DNA of 37,905 bases from Planctomycetota bacterium. Lineage in GTDB: Bacteria; Planctomycetota; Phycisphaerae; Phycisphaerales; Phycisphaeraceae. The notes beneath the pieces are model-generated. The model saw nothing but the letters and a program-made list of their open reading frames with translations. It made no database searches and was not told where the DNA came from. The stretch covers positions 1 to 37,905 of the forward strand of contig JAJRXX010000071.1 in NCBI GenBank assembly GCA_024276075.1. The letters run 5' to 3'. How positions within the stretch are numbered: the first letter of the stretch is position 1; each line of letters starts with the position of its first letter. Below, piece by piece: positions 8,316-16,362 of this stretch. The position numbers and the translations under genes are program-made.

Positions 8316-8403
8316 TAGAGCGTTTTCTAAAATGGGTATAAGGTATTGAAAGGACTTCGCTCGGCCCACTTAGCCACGGGTGATGACACCCGTGGCATCC
8401 GAC
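8316..8403. repeat. TAGAGC-type end plus hairpin repeat shared with the secA 3' region
   Basis: At 8316-8328 TAGAGCGTTTTCT matches the left end of the element at 5786. At 8365-8403 is a 39-base repeat that differs at only two positions from 31730-31768. Its heart is CCACGGGTG (8374-8382) and CACCCGTGG (8387-8395), a nine-base-pair hairpin with a four-base loop. The hairpin lies 23 bases beyond the pgl stop, so it would end up in the pgl transcript; no T-run follows it. No gene is visible in the gap 8200-8425. Confidence 0.65.
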
Positions 8404-8425
8404 ACCACAACGCTTCACCCCGCCG

Positions 8426-9178
8426 TCATCCGACCGCAGCGGCATCGAGATACCACGTCAGCGTGCCGTCCGTGGGTTTAATCCCGGTAATCGGCAACTC
8501 CCGCGAGTCCGGGCCATGATCGCTTAATTGCTTCTCGACCCTGCGAAGCGTCGGGGCCTTCTTCGAGCCCGTCGCCAGCACTGCCACGTGTCGGGCCGCG
8601 TTCAGAAGCGGGTACGTCATCGTAATGCGAGGCGGGGGCGTCACCTGTGGGCCGATGTTGTTCACCACCCATTTGTCGTACACGCTCAGGGCTGGCGAAC
8701 CTGGAAATAAACTAGCCGTATGCGCATCGTCGCCCATGCCCAGCACCACAAAATCGAGACGGGCTGTGCCTTCGTCACCGAATACACGACGCAGCTCCTG
8801 CTCGTACCCCGCTGCGGGATCGTCTGCCAACACGGGTACGGGGTGCACCTGCCCCGCAGGCACCGCCACGCGATCAACGAGCGCACCGTGGATCATTCGA
8901 TAGTTATTCTGCTCGTCGTCTTCGGGCACACGGCGCTCATCGACGATCCACAGATGCGTCTTAGCCCAGGGCAGATCACTGTAACGAGCGTCGCTAGCGA
9001 GCATTTCGTAAAACGGCTTGGGCGTCGAACCGCCAGACAATGCCGCGTGAAACACACCCTGCTTCGCGACAGCCTGCTTAGCCGCGTCGGCCCACGCCTG
9101 ACCCAGCCGACCAAGCAGTTCGTCCATCGTGTCACAGACAACCACGCAGCCGGGCAATTGAATTAATTGATCGTTCAT
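8426..9178 (-). CDS. pgl: 6-phosphogluconolactonase
   Basis: This enzyme hydrolyses 6-phosphogluconolactone to 6-phosphogluconate, the second step of the oxidative pentose phosphate pathway. The 250-residue protein belongs to the DevB/SOL family related to glucosamine-6-phosphate isomerases. Signatures are HAALSGGSTPKPFYEML (phosphate-binding loop), WIVDERRVPEDDEQNN and FVVLGMGDDAHTASLFPGS, whose Gly-x-Gly-x-Asp-Gly/Asp-His-Thr-Ala-Ser pattern holds the catalytic residues. In most members the GMG is followed by DGHTAS; here it is DDAHTAS, a mild variant. zwf, encoding the preceding step, ends 69 bases upstream on the same strand, which supports both assignments and co-transcription. Confidence 0.95.
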   Translation of the reverse strand: MNDQLIQLPGCVVVCDTMDELLGRLGQAWADAAKQAVAKQGVFHAALSGGSTPKPFYEMLASDARYSDLPWAKTHLWIVDERRVPEDDEQNNYRMIHGALVDRVAVPAGQVHPVPVLADDPAAGYEQELRRVFGDEGTARLDFVVLGMGDDAHTASLFPGSPALSVYDKWVVNNIGPQVTPPPRITMTYPLLNAARHVAVLATGSKKAPTLRRVEKQLSDHGPDSRELPITGIKPTDGTLTWYLDAAAVG

Positions 9179-9247
9179 GAACAGACCCGCCCGAAACGCG
9201 ACACTCTACCCCATACCGCCACTGGACCTGTAGCCGAGCGTCAACGA

Positions 9248-10771
9248 TCACGCGTTGTGCCAGTGTCGACCGTCACGCTTGAGCATCGCGTCGGCAGCGG
9301 GCGGGCCCCACGAGCCGCTGGCGTAACTCGACTGATCGTCTACAGGGTGTTCCTGCCAGTAGTCGAGCACGGGCTGCACGATCCGCCAAGCCTCCCCGAT
9401 CTCCTCGCGGTGCTTGTACAGCGTCTGGTCGCCGCGGATGGCGTCGAGCAGCAACGTGGCGTAGGCCTCGGGCGGCTTCGCGTTGAACTGCTTGCCGTAG
9501 TCAAAGTCCATCACCACGTCCTTGATGTTCATGCCGGGACCGGGGACCTTGCCCTCAAAACGCAATCGAATCCCCTCGTCAGGCTGGACGTTGATCACGA
9601 TCTGATTCGGATTCAAAATCTTGCACGCCTCCTCACGGAACAGGCAGTGTGGCGTACTCTTAAAGTACACCACAATCTCGGTCGTCTTCTTCGCCATGCG
9701 CTTGCCCGACCGCAAGTAAAACGGCACGCCCTGCCATCGCCACGTATCAACGAACAGCTTCATGGCTGCGTACGTCTCCGTCTGGCTATCAGGCGCCACG
9801 CCGGGCTCGTCACGGTAGGCCGGTAGTTGTTTGCCGTTCATGTCACCAGAGCCGTACTGCCCCCGCACCGCCACATCAGGCACCTCATCGGGCATCGGCT
9901 GGCGCACCGCACTCAAAATCTTGAACTTCTCCATCCGAATGTCGCTATCCCGCATCGACACCGGCGGCTCCATCGCCACCAACGCCATCACTTGAAGCAA
10001 GTGCGTCGACACCATGTCGCGCATCGAACCACCGCTGGGAGAGTCGTAGTAACCACCGCGACCCTCCACGCCCACCGCCTCCGTGGCCGTCACCTGCACG
10101 TGGTCGATGTAATTACGATTCCAGAGCGGCTCAAAGATCGCATTGGCAAACCGAAAAACCAGCAGATTCTGCACGGTCTCCTTGCCCATGTAGTGATCGA
10201 TCCGGTAGATGCTCTCTTCCTCAAACACCCTGCCGAGTACGCGGTTCAGGTGCCCCGCCGACGTCAGGTCGTTCCCGAAGGGCTTCTCAACAATGATCCG
10301 CTGCCACGGCGGGTTGTCGTGGTTAATACTGCACCAGCTCTTGCCCTCGGTGATCATCTGGTGGGCGCTGATCTGGTCGATCGTTGGCTCGTACAGGTGC
10401 GGCGCCATCGCCAGGTACAGCAGCGCGTTCTCACTGGTCTTGTGCTTCGTCGCCAGCTCCGCCATCCGTTTCTTGAGCCCGGGGTACCCTTCCGCCTTCG
10501 TCGAGTCCGTCGCGTGGTAGTACACCCGCCCGACAAACTCACGCCACGTCTGCTCGTCAAATTTATGCGCAAACTGCTTGGCAAACTCTTCGAGCCTGGC
10601 GCGGAACTGGTCGTCGGGCAGCTCCGATCGACTCACGCCCAAGACCGCGAAATTCTCAGATAGTTGTTTACCCACGTACAGGTCGTACAACGCGGGGATG
10701 AGCTTGCGCTTCGTCAGGTCGCCCGAAGCACCGAAAATCACAATCAAGCACGGAGAGGGTTGATTTGTCAT
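9248..10771 (-). CDS. zwf: glucose-6-phosphate 1-dehydrogenase
   Basis: This enzyme oxidises glucose 6-phosphate to the lactone with NADP+, the entry step of the oxidative pentose phosphate pathway and a main NADPH source. The 507 residues fit the family. Visible elements are the nucleotide-binding IFGASGDLTKRKLIPALY near the N-terminus, IVEKPFGNDL, the active-site signature RIDHYMGKETVQN with the catalytic histidine region, and RSGKRMAKKTTEIVVYFK. Start is the ATG at 10771 with no clear Shine-Dalgarno sequence. mnmG ends 51 bases upstream and pgl starts 69 bases downstream, all on the minus strand, so mnmG-zwf-pgl may be one operon. Confidence 0.97.
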   Translation of the reverse strand: MTNQPSPCLIVIFGASGDLTKRKLIPALYDLYVGKQLSENFAVLGVSRSELPDDQFRARLEEFAKQFAHKFDEQTWREFVGRVYYHATDSTKAEGYPGLKKRMAELATKHKTSENALLYLAMAPHLYEPTIDQISAHQMITEGKSWCSINHDNPPWQRIIVEKPFGNDLTSAGHLNRVLGRVFEEESIYRIDHYMGKETVQNLLVFRFANAIFEPLWNRNYIDHVQVTATEAVGVEGRGGYYDSPSGGSMRDMVSTHLLQVMALVAMEPPVSMRDSDIRMEKFKILSAVRQPMPDEVPDVAVRGQYGSGDMNGKQLPAYRDEPGVAPDSQTETYAAMKLFVDTWRWQGVPFYLRSGKRMAKKTTEIVVYFKSTPHCLFREEACKILNPNQIVINVQPDEGIRLRFEGKVPGPGMNIKDVVMDFDYGKQFNAKPPEAYATLLLDAIRGDQTLYKHREEIGEAWRIVQPVLDYWQEHPVDDQSSYASGSWGPPAADAMLKRDGRHWHNA

Positions 10772-10822
10772 AGCTAGCGCGTCAGTTAAATTGAAATTGA
10801 TCGATTCTGCAAATGCGCCCGC

Positions 10823-12790
10823 TCACTTGAGCGCGACGCTCAACACCATCACATCCGCGGGCGTGACGCCAGCGAGCCGACTCGCCTGCCCCAGCGTACC
10901 GGGCCGAAAACGTGACAGCGTCTGCTGAGCCTCGCCACGCAAGCCCCCCACCCGGCTGTAATCCAGATCAGCCGGCAAAGCCGTCGCCTCACGCGCCGCC
11001 AATTGACGCACCTGATCACGCTGCCGCTCGATATACCCCGCATACTGAGCATCGGCTAACACACGCCCTACCAACCTGCGATCGCACGCCGGTACCGATA
11101 ACCCACCGCCACTACCCAACCGCTCGATCACCTCATCCACACCGACGCCCGACCGCCTTATCCAATCGATCATGCGCTGGTCGTCGACCTTGACCGCCGC
11201 CAGCCGCCCCTCCAATTCCACGATCCCCTGGGCCCGTTCCCGGTATCGCTCCCACTGCTCGTCGCCGATTAATCCCCACTGCCTACCCAATGGCGTCAAC
11301 CGTTGATCCGCGTTGTCCGCACGCAGCAGCAGCCGAAACTCAGCCCTGCTCGTAAACATCCGGTACGGCTCACGGGGCGTCTTCGTCACCAGGTCGTCTA
11401 GCATCACCCCGATGTACGCCTGCTCCCGTCCGATCCGTACCAGCAGATCGCCCCGCGCATGCCTCGCAGCATTGAGACCCGCGACCAGCCCCTGCCCACC
11501 CGCTTCCTCGTAACCGCTCGTCCCGTTGATCTGACCCGCTAGAAACAAACCCTCGACCCCCTTGGTCATACACGTCGCGTCAATCTGGTGCGGCCAAACC
11601 ACGTCGTACTCCACCGCATACCCGTGTCGAATAATCACCGCTCGCTCGCAGCCCGGCATCAGACGCACCACCTCGTCCTGCACGTCGGCTGGCAGCGAAG
11701 TGCTGATCCCGTTGCAGTACACCTCATTCGTGTCGAGCGACTCGGGCTCCAAATAAACGTGGTGACTATGACGATCAGCGAAGCGCACCACCTTGTCCTC
11801 AATACTCGGGCAATACCGCGGGCCGGCGGTCTGTATTTGGCCGTTGTACATCGGCGCCCGGTGTAGGTTCGCCCGGATCAGATCATGGACGCGCCCGTTG
11901 GTATGCGTAATGTGGCAAGGCATCAGGGGCATCGCCGGGAACCGCGCCAGATCGGTCATGTCGCTAAACGGCTGTGGCTGATCGTCCCCGGGCTGCAACT
12001 CAAGCGCGTCGAAGTCGATCGTCTCGGCAGCCAACCGCGGGGGCGTACCCGTCTTGAGCCGACCAAGCTCAAAGCCCAACCCTTGCAACGCTCCGCTTAT
12101 ACCCACAGCCGCACCCTCACCGACCCGGCCACCCGCTGATTTCCGCTCACCCGTGTGCATCAGCCCACGCATAAACGTGCCCGTGGTCAATACGACCGAC
12201 GCTGCCCGGATCGTCCGCCGCTCGCCGCCACCACCACCACTACCACCGCCACCACCACCACCACCACCGCCACCGCCATTGTCAGCAGCAGCACCATCAG
12301 CCGATCCGTTGCCCCCCCTGCTCACGCCAGCCACATCACCCGCCGGCGACGCCACGAATTCGACCCCAACCACGCGCCCCCCCTCGACCACGAACCCCTC
12401 GACCGTCCCAGCCAGGATCGTCACCCCCTGCCGCTGCCGCAGCAAACGCTGAACCTCGCCTGCGTAGCGGTACTTGTCCGCCTGAGCGCGCGGGCCTCGC
12501 ACTGCGGGTCCCTTCGAAGCGTTGAGCACGCGAAACTGAATACCCGTTGCGTCGATCGCACGCCCCATCAGCCCGCCCAGCGCGTCGATCTCGCGCACGA
12601 TCTGGCCCTTCGCCAAGCCGCCGATCGCTGGGTTGCAGCTCATCGCACCGATCTTGTCGGGGTCCATCGTGACCAGCGCCACCTGCGCGCCCAACCCCGC
12701 CGCCGCCCACGCAGCCTCAGCACCCGCGTGGCCACCGCCGATCACCACCACGTCATACCCATCTTTATCGGACGCACTTCGACGGATCAT
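10823..12790 (-). CDS. mnmG: tRNA uridine-5-carboxymethylaminomethyl modification enzyme MnmG with polyglycine insertion
   Basis: MnmG (GidA), together with MnmE, adds the aminomethyl or carboxymethylaminomethyl group to the wobble uridine of several tRNAs. The N-terminal FAD-binding motif is VVVIGGGHAGAEAAWA; other family segments are MSCNPAIGGLAKGQIVREID, RLKTGTPPRL, FLAGQINGTSGYEEAGGQG and EFRLLLRADNAD. At 655 residues it is somewhat longer than usual (about 620-630). The extra length is a low-complexity insertion of roughly 40 residues at about positions 150-190, ending in 12 Gly, one Ser and 5 Gly, just before the conserved AASVVLTTGTF strand. Catalytic motifs are intact, so the enzyme is probably active. 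The ATG at 12790 fits the family; a TTG at 12808 is also possible. zwf follows 51 bases downstream. Confidence 0.95.
   Translation of the reverse strand: MIRRSASDKDGYDVVVIGGGHAGAEAAWAAAGLGAQVALVTMDPDKIGAMSCNPAIGGLAKGQIVREIDALGGLMGRAIDATGIQFRVLNASKGPAVRGPRAQADKYRYAGEVQRLLRQRQGVTILAGTVEGFVVEGGRVVGVEFVASPAGDVAGVSRGGNGSADGAAADNGGGGGGGGGGGGSGGGGGERRTIRAASVVLTTGTFMRGLMHTGERKSAGGRVGEGAAVGISGALQGLGFELGRLKTGTPPRLAAETIDFDALELQPGDDQPQPFSDMTDLARFPAMPLMPCHITHTNGRVHDLIRANLHRAPMYNGQIQTAGPRYCPSIEDKVVRFADRHSHHVYLEPESLDTNEVYCNGISTSLPADVQDEVVRLMPGCERAVIIRHGYAVEYDVVWPHQIDATCMTKGVEGLFLAGQINGTSGYEEAGGQGLVAGLNAARHARGDLLVRIGREQAYIGVMLDDLVTKTPREPYRMFTSRAEFRLLLRADNADQRLTPLGRQWGLIGDEQWERYRERAQGIVELEGRLAAVKVDDQRMIDWIRRSGVGVDEVIERLGSGGGLSVPACDRRLVGRVLADAQYAGYIERQRDQVRQLAAREATALPADLDYSRVGGLRGEAQQTLSRFRPGTLGQASRLAGVTPADVMVLSVALK
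12224..12277 (-). repeat. GGT/GGC trinucleotide run encoding polyglycine in mnmG
   Basis: Fifty-four bases of almost pure GGT and GGC codons on the coding strand (read as CCA/GCC triplets on the plus strand) encode 17 glycines and one serine. In-frame slippage would change the length without breaking the gene. The strand is also rich in short G pairs that could form two-layer G-quadruplexes. Confidence 0.9.
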
Positions 12791-13026
12791 GCCCACAGCC
12801 CTACACAATTAACAACGTAAACCTATTCCATTACCGCATTTTCAACGCACCACCCACCAGCCCACGCCCGCAAGCCCCACGCTCACCCTGCCACATCGGC
12901 GAACGACCGTATCAATCCTAACGATTGTAATACCTGTACGAAATTTCGCGGTTATGACGCTTATCCGGTTAACCCGCGGGCCACCCCGGTCGATCTAAGA
13001 TGACCTAACGTCACCGGGACCTCCCT

Positions 13027-14172
13027 ATGTTTATTGGACTAGACGCCCGGACGATTTATCGGCACAACCGACGCGGCACGGGCAAGAACCTCATCGACCT
13101 GTACAGCCGCTTGGCTACGGTGCGCCCAAACTGGCGCGTCGTCGCCTACCACCGCCAGCCCGGACCGGTTGACAATTTACTGCCTAGCCACGCGGTACAA
13201 CCCAAGCTCATCGAGATGGTCGGCGACCGTTTCGACGCCTGGCAGCGGTGGCGCCTGCCCTTGGCAGCGAAGCGCGATCGTCTCGACGTATTGCACTGCC
13301 CCGCAAACCTCTGTCCCGCATGGATGCCACTCAAAACCATCGTAACTATCCACGACCTGATCCCGCTGGACTTTCCAGACACACTCCCGCCGGCTCAGGT
13401 CAGCCGCTTCGAGCGATCCGTGCGCAGAGCTTGCAAGAGCGCCGCAGGGATCATCTGCCCATCGAGCTACACGCGTGATCGCCTGGTCGTGCAATTCGGT
13501 GCCGACCCCCACCGCATCACCGTCAACCCCTGGGCTCCCGACACCTCCGTCCGCCCCGTACCCGAACACCGATGGGCACCCGTACTCGAGTCTTACGGGA
13601 TCACCAAGCCGTTTGTGCTGCACTTCGGCGCCGCCGAGCCGCGCAAGAACACCCGCCGCATGATCGAAGCCTGGGCCGCGTGCAATCCCCTGCAGCGCCG
13701 CCGTTGGCAATTACTCGTCGTCGGGCTCGACGCCAAGACCCACCAGGAGCTGACAAACGTTGTCTCAAAGCTCTCGCTCGGGTCGAGCGTCGTGCTGCAC
13801 GGTTTTGCCGACGAAGCGCACCTACCCACGCTGCTATGCGCCGCCAATCTCATCGCGTACCCGAGCCTCTCCGAAGGGTTTGGCCTGCCGATACTCGACG
13901 CCTGGGCAGCGGGGACGGCCATCCTCACCAGCGATTGCACCAGCCTCACGGAAGTCGCCCACGACGCAGCTGTACTGATCGACCCGTTGGACGCATTCTC
14001 CATTACGCGAGGCCTCAACCGGCTCATGCGTGACGCCAGGTTACGCAGCGAACTCGTCCACAAAGGCCGCAAACGACTAACGCTCTACTCCTGGCACGCC
14101 ACCACAGAGCGCTTCGCCGCCGCGATTGAACGCGCAGCCGGGCTAACCACTCACCTGCGCGCCGCAGCCTAA
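13027..14172 (+). CDS. family 4 glycosyltransferase (GT-B fold)
   Basis: This is a 381-residue cytosolic glycosyltransferase that probably moves a sugar from a nucleotide sugar to a glycan or lipid-linked acceptor. It has the two-domain GT-B layout: an N-terminal acceptor domain starting FIGLDARTIYRHNRRGTGKN with a glycine-rich loop, TIHDLIPLDFPDT in the middle, and a C-terminal donor domain from LHFGAAEPRKNTRRMIEAW. The donor-binding signature reads EGFGLPILDAWAAGT. The second acidic residue of the usual E-x7-E motif is Asp here, a conservative change. Its neighbour, 21 bases downstream in the same frame, is a second glycosyltransferase, so the pair probably builds one surface glycan. No strong Shine-Dalgarno sequence is seen. 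Substrate unknown. Confidence 0.88.
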   Translation: MFIGLDARTIYRHNRRGTGKNLIDLYSRLATVRPNWRVVAYHRQPGPVDNLLPSHAVQPKLIEMVGDRFDAWQRWRLPLAAKRDRLDVLHCPANLCPAWMPLKTIVTIHDLIPLDFPDTLPPAQVSRFERSVRRACKSAAGIICPSSYTRDRLVVQFGADPHRITVNPWAPDTSVRPVPEHRWAPVLESYGITKPFVLHFGAAEPRKNTRRMIEAWAACNPLQRRRWQLLVVGLDAKTHQELTNVVSKLSLGSSVVLHGFADEAHLPTLLCAANLIAYPSLSEGFGLPILDAWAAGTAILTSDCTSLTEVAHDAAVLIDPLDAFSITRGLNRLMRDARLRSELVHKGRKRLTLYSWHATTERFAAAIERAAGLTTHLRAAA

Positions 14173-14193
14173 AAAGAAAGGACACGCACAGCC

Positions 14194-15501
14194 ATCGCAA
14201 CCCCAAACCACCCCATCGACGTCCTGTTTGTCAGCGAGCACGCGCTTTGGCCGCTCGACCAGGGGTTCCGCGTACACGGGTACAACATGGCTACGGCGCT
14301 GCGCGACTTGGGCGTGCGGGTCGGCGTCGCCTGCCAAGCACCATCGCCCCGCACCGCACCGCAACACCTACGCGACATGTCCGTTCCCTGGCCCAAAGCA
14401 TTACACGAAGACGTCCGTGCATTACACCACGCCTGGCGCGGTCCCGCAGCCGCGGCCAGACGACGGCTAGCAAAATACCAAGGCAGAAACATCCGCCGTT
14501 TCGCGGGCATCATTCCGCTCGTCCAGCGACATCAGCCAGCGGTCGTCATCGCCTTGGGACAGCACGGCCCGCTCTTGCTACGCGCACTGGCCGACTTCCC
14601 CAACACACGCAAAGTCTGGTACGCAGCCGATGAGCCCGTATTCTTTCAGCTATCGTGTTTACGCCGCGAGCGACCCTCGCAGTGGCGCAACCGACTCTCA
14701 AAAATAGCGCTGTACGCGGGGCTCGAAACCCTCTTCGTCCGGGGCCTCGACGGTGCCATCGGCGTGAGCCCACTCGACACACGTCTCCTACGACTGGTCG
14801 GAGGTGTGCAACGCGCCGTCACGATCCGCAACGGCGTCGACCTCGACTACTTCACACCCCAACCCGACGAAGCCGCCAACGTACACCCACGATCGCTGGT
14901 CTTCTGGGGACGCATGGACTTCGAGCCCAACGCCGACGCCGTCATCTGGTTCGCCAAAAACGTTTGGCCCACGCTGCGCCATCAGCGCCAAGACGCCACC
15001 TGGCAGATAGTCGGCAAGAACCCGCTCCCCAGCGTTCAGCAGCTATCGAGCCTGCCAGGCGTGCAAGTCCTCGGCGAGGTGCCCGACATCCGACCCCACG
15101 CCCGGTCAGCAGCGGTCACCATCCTGCCCGTGCGATGCGGCGGAGGCATCAAAAACAAACTGCTCGAAGCCGCCGCCATGGGCCGTCCGATCGCCGCGTC
15201 ACCCAAAGCGCTGCAAGGCCTGGCATTCGATCAAAACCGTATGCCCGCACTCGTCTGCGACAAGCCCGAACAATGGGTCGAAACAATCCGCAGACTGTGG
15301 TCGGACCCATCCCTATCAACGTCGCTCCGATGCGCAGCCCAAGACTGGGTACGCTCACACCACACTTGGCCCGGAGCCGCGCGTCAACTCAAACATTGGC
15401 TCGAATCAATGCCAGGCGTCACCCCGCTCGACCAAACACCACCCACACACACCCAGCACCTCAAGATACGTCCCGCCGCGATCCGCAAAGCCGCCGCATA
15501 A
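14194..15501 (+). CDS. glycosyltransferase resembling the PEP-CTERM-associated sugar transferase type, probable non-ATG start
   Basis: This is a GT-B glycosyltransferase. The C-terminal half shows IRNGVDLDYFTP, GRMDFEPNADAVIWFA, WQIVGKNPLPSV and GGGIKNKLLEAAAMGRPIAAS, which resemble the sugar transferases found with PEP-CTERM/exosortase systems (family recall, not searched). The first ATG is at 14287, but homologous-looking sequence starts earlier: DVLFVSEHALWPLDQG, encoded from 14218, is the normal N-terminal strand of this fold. No ATG, GTG or TTG lies between the previous stop (14170-14172) and 14287. GAAAGGA at 14176-14182 followed 11 bases later by ATC GCA at 14194 suggests initiation at ATC. 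A one-base change would make it ATG. If initiation is at 14287, 31 residues and the first strand are lost. The function call is fairly sure; the start is inferred. Confidence 0.75.
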   Translation: MATPNHPIDVLFVSEHALWPLDQGFRVHGYNMATALRDLGVRVGVACQAPSPRTAPQHLRDMSVPWPKALHEDVRALHHAWRGPAAAARRRLAKYQGRNIRRFAGIIPLVQRHQPAVVIALGQHGPLLLRALADFPNTRKVWYAADEPVFFQLSCLRRERPSQWRNRLSKIALYAGLETLFVRGLDGAIGVSPLDTRLLRLVGGVQRAVTIRNGVDLDYFTPQPDEAANVHPRSLVFWGRMDFEPNADAVIWFAKNVWPTLRHQRQDATWQIVGKNPLPSVQQLSSLPGVQVLGEVPDIRPHARSAAVTILPVRCGGGIKNKLLEAAAMGRPIAASPKALQGLAFDQNRMPALVCDKPEQWVETIRRLWSDPSLSTSLRCAAQDWVRSHHTWPGAARQLKHWLESMPGVTPLDQTPPTHTQHLKIRPAAIRKAAA

Positions 15502-15569
15502 TCACGACCCGCTAATTAAACATTTCACAATCAGGCCAATCCCCGCGCCTCACCGCCAAACCCGTCTTG

Positions 15570-15575
15570 TATAAT
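15570..15575 (+). promoter_or_regulatory. consensus -10 box upstream of the small membrane protein gene
   Basis: TATAAT is a perfect -10 hexamer in the gap between the glycosyltransferase and the membrane protein gene. No good -35 is seen 16-18 bases upstream. The expected 5' leader to the ATG at 15656 would be about 75 bases. Confidence 0.45.
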
Positions 15576-15655
15576 GACCGAAAGAAAAACTGAGCGCACC
15601 CCCCGCAATCACTTATCAGACCCGCGGGACCGTGCCAGCGGTTGGGGAACCTTTC

Positions 15656-16225
15656 ATGGCCTGGACTACCATGCATTTTGCAGCCGGAATGGGTTGCGCG
15701 GGGACGGCAGCGGGCTTCGGTTGCATGTGGCTCCGACACGGGTGGCGGTGGATACCCGCAGCCATGACCGCGGGCGGAATCTGGGCGATGGTCCCTGACT
15801 TGCCCCGCTTATTCCGCGAAGATTTTTATTGGGAACCGATATCGAGTTGGCTCGGTCAACACGACCTTGAACGCTGGCTACACAAGTGGGGCGATCTGTT
15901 TTTCTTCCACCGAAGCCTCGACGCACAGCCACATGAATACGCGCTGCACGGACTGATTCTCATGCTCTTGTTCTACAACATGAGCATCTTTCTGCTGATG
16001 AAGCTCGAACACAAAAGCCGCAACAGCCTCGCCAACCGCGCCTGGCGCGCCCACCGTTCGCGCCCCGCACGCGATGCTCGCAGACGCATCGCACGCCTTA
16101 CCCATAGCACCGCTGACAAGCCCCCCGACACACACACCGCGCCAATCCCGCCAAACGACACCGACCACGACGTGATCTACCGCATCGGACCCGGTAGCGC
16201 CACCGGCACCGACTCCGACTCTTAG
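15656..16225 (+). CDS. putative membrane protein, unknown function
   Basis: This is a 189-residue protein with an N-terminal hydrophobic part (HFAAGMGCAGTAAGFGCMW, then WIPAAMTAGGIWAMVP) and a strongly hydrophobic helix (LHGLILMLLFYNMSIFLLM) at about residues 100-120. An Arg-rich and then Pro/Thr/Asp-rich hydrophilic tail follows. The pattern HFAAG ... VPDLPRLF ... FFFHRSLDAQPHEYALHG, with conserved-looking His and Asp near membrane segments, is loosely like small YdjM/DUF457 membrane hydrolases, but I cannot confirm that. The ATG at 15656 has GGGGA eight bases upstream; a GTG at 15632 is the alternative. Its stop codon TAG (16223-16225) lies inside the left end of the inverted-repeat element at 16222, so the native C-terminus may have been changed by that insertion. 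Confidence 0.6.
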   Translation: MAWTTMHFAAGMGCAGTAAGFGCMWLRHGWRWIPAAMTAGGIWAMVPDLPRLFREDFYWEPISSWLGQHDLERWLHKWGDLFFFHRSLDAQPHEYALHGLILMLLFYNMSIFLLMKLEHKSRNSLANRAWRAHRSRPARDARRRIARLTHSTADKPPDTHTAPIPPNDTDHDVIYRIGPGSATGTDSDS

Positions 16226-16360
16226 AGCGCCTAACAAAACCAGATTCAACCGAGCCGGCACGCTCCATCGAGCCATCGCAACGAGCCGCGACCGTGAGGA
16301 AGCGGACTTCTTTGTTTTTTAGAACCATATCCCCACATCCATTTTTGTTAGGCGCTCTAA
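16222..16360. mobile_element. 139-bp MITE-like element with 18-bp perfect inverted ends
   Basis: TTAGAGCGCCTAACAAAA at 16222-16239 has a perfect inverted copy at 16343-16360. The interior carries the dispersed core starting ACGAGCCGCGACCGT (16281-16305) and no gene. The element fills the gap between two converging genes: the TAG stop of the left gene is within its left end and the TAA stop of the right gene (16365-16363) is two bases beyond its right end. The TTAGAGC ends are shared with elements at 5786, 26270 and 29529. Confidence 0.75.
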
Positions 16361-16362
16361 AA

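Noticed and set aside
13027-15501. The two glycosyltransferases as one fused gene split by a stop mutation
   Set aside because: They are in the same frame with only 21 bases between, but each has a complete GT-B domain set and a ribosome-site-like GAAAGGA lies between them, so two separate genes are more likely.
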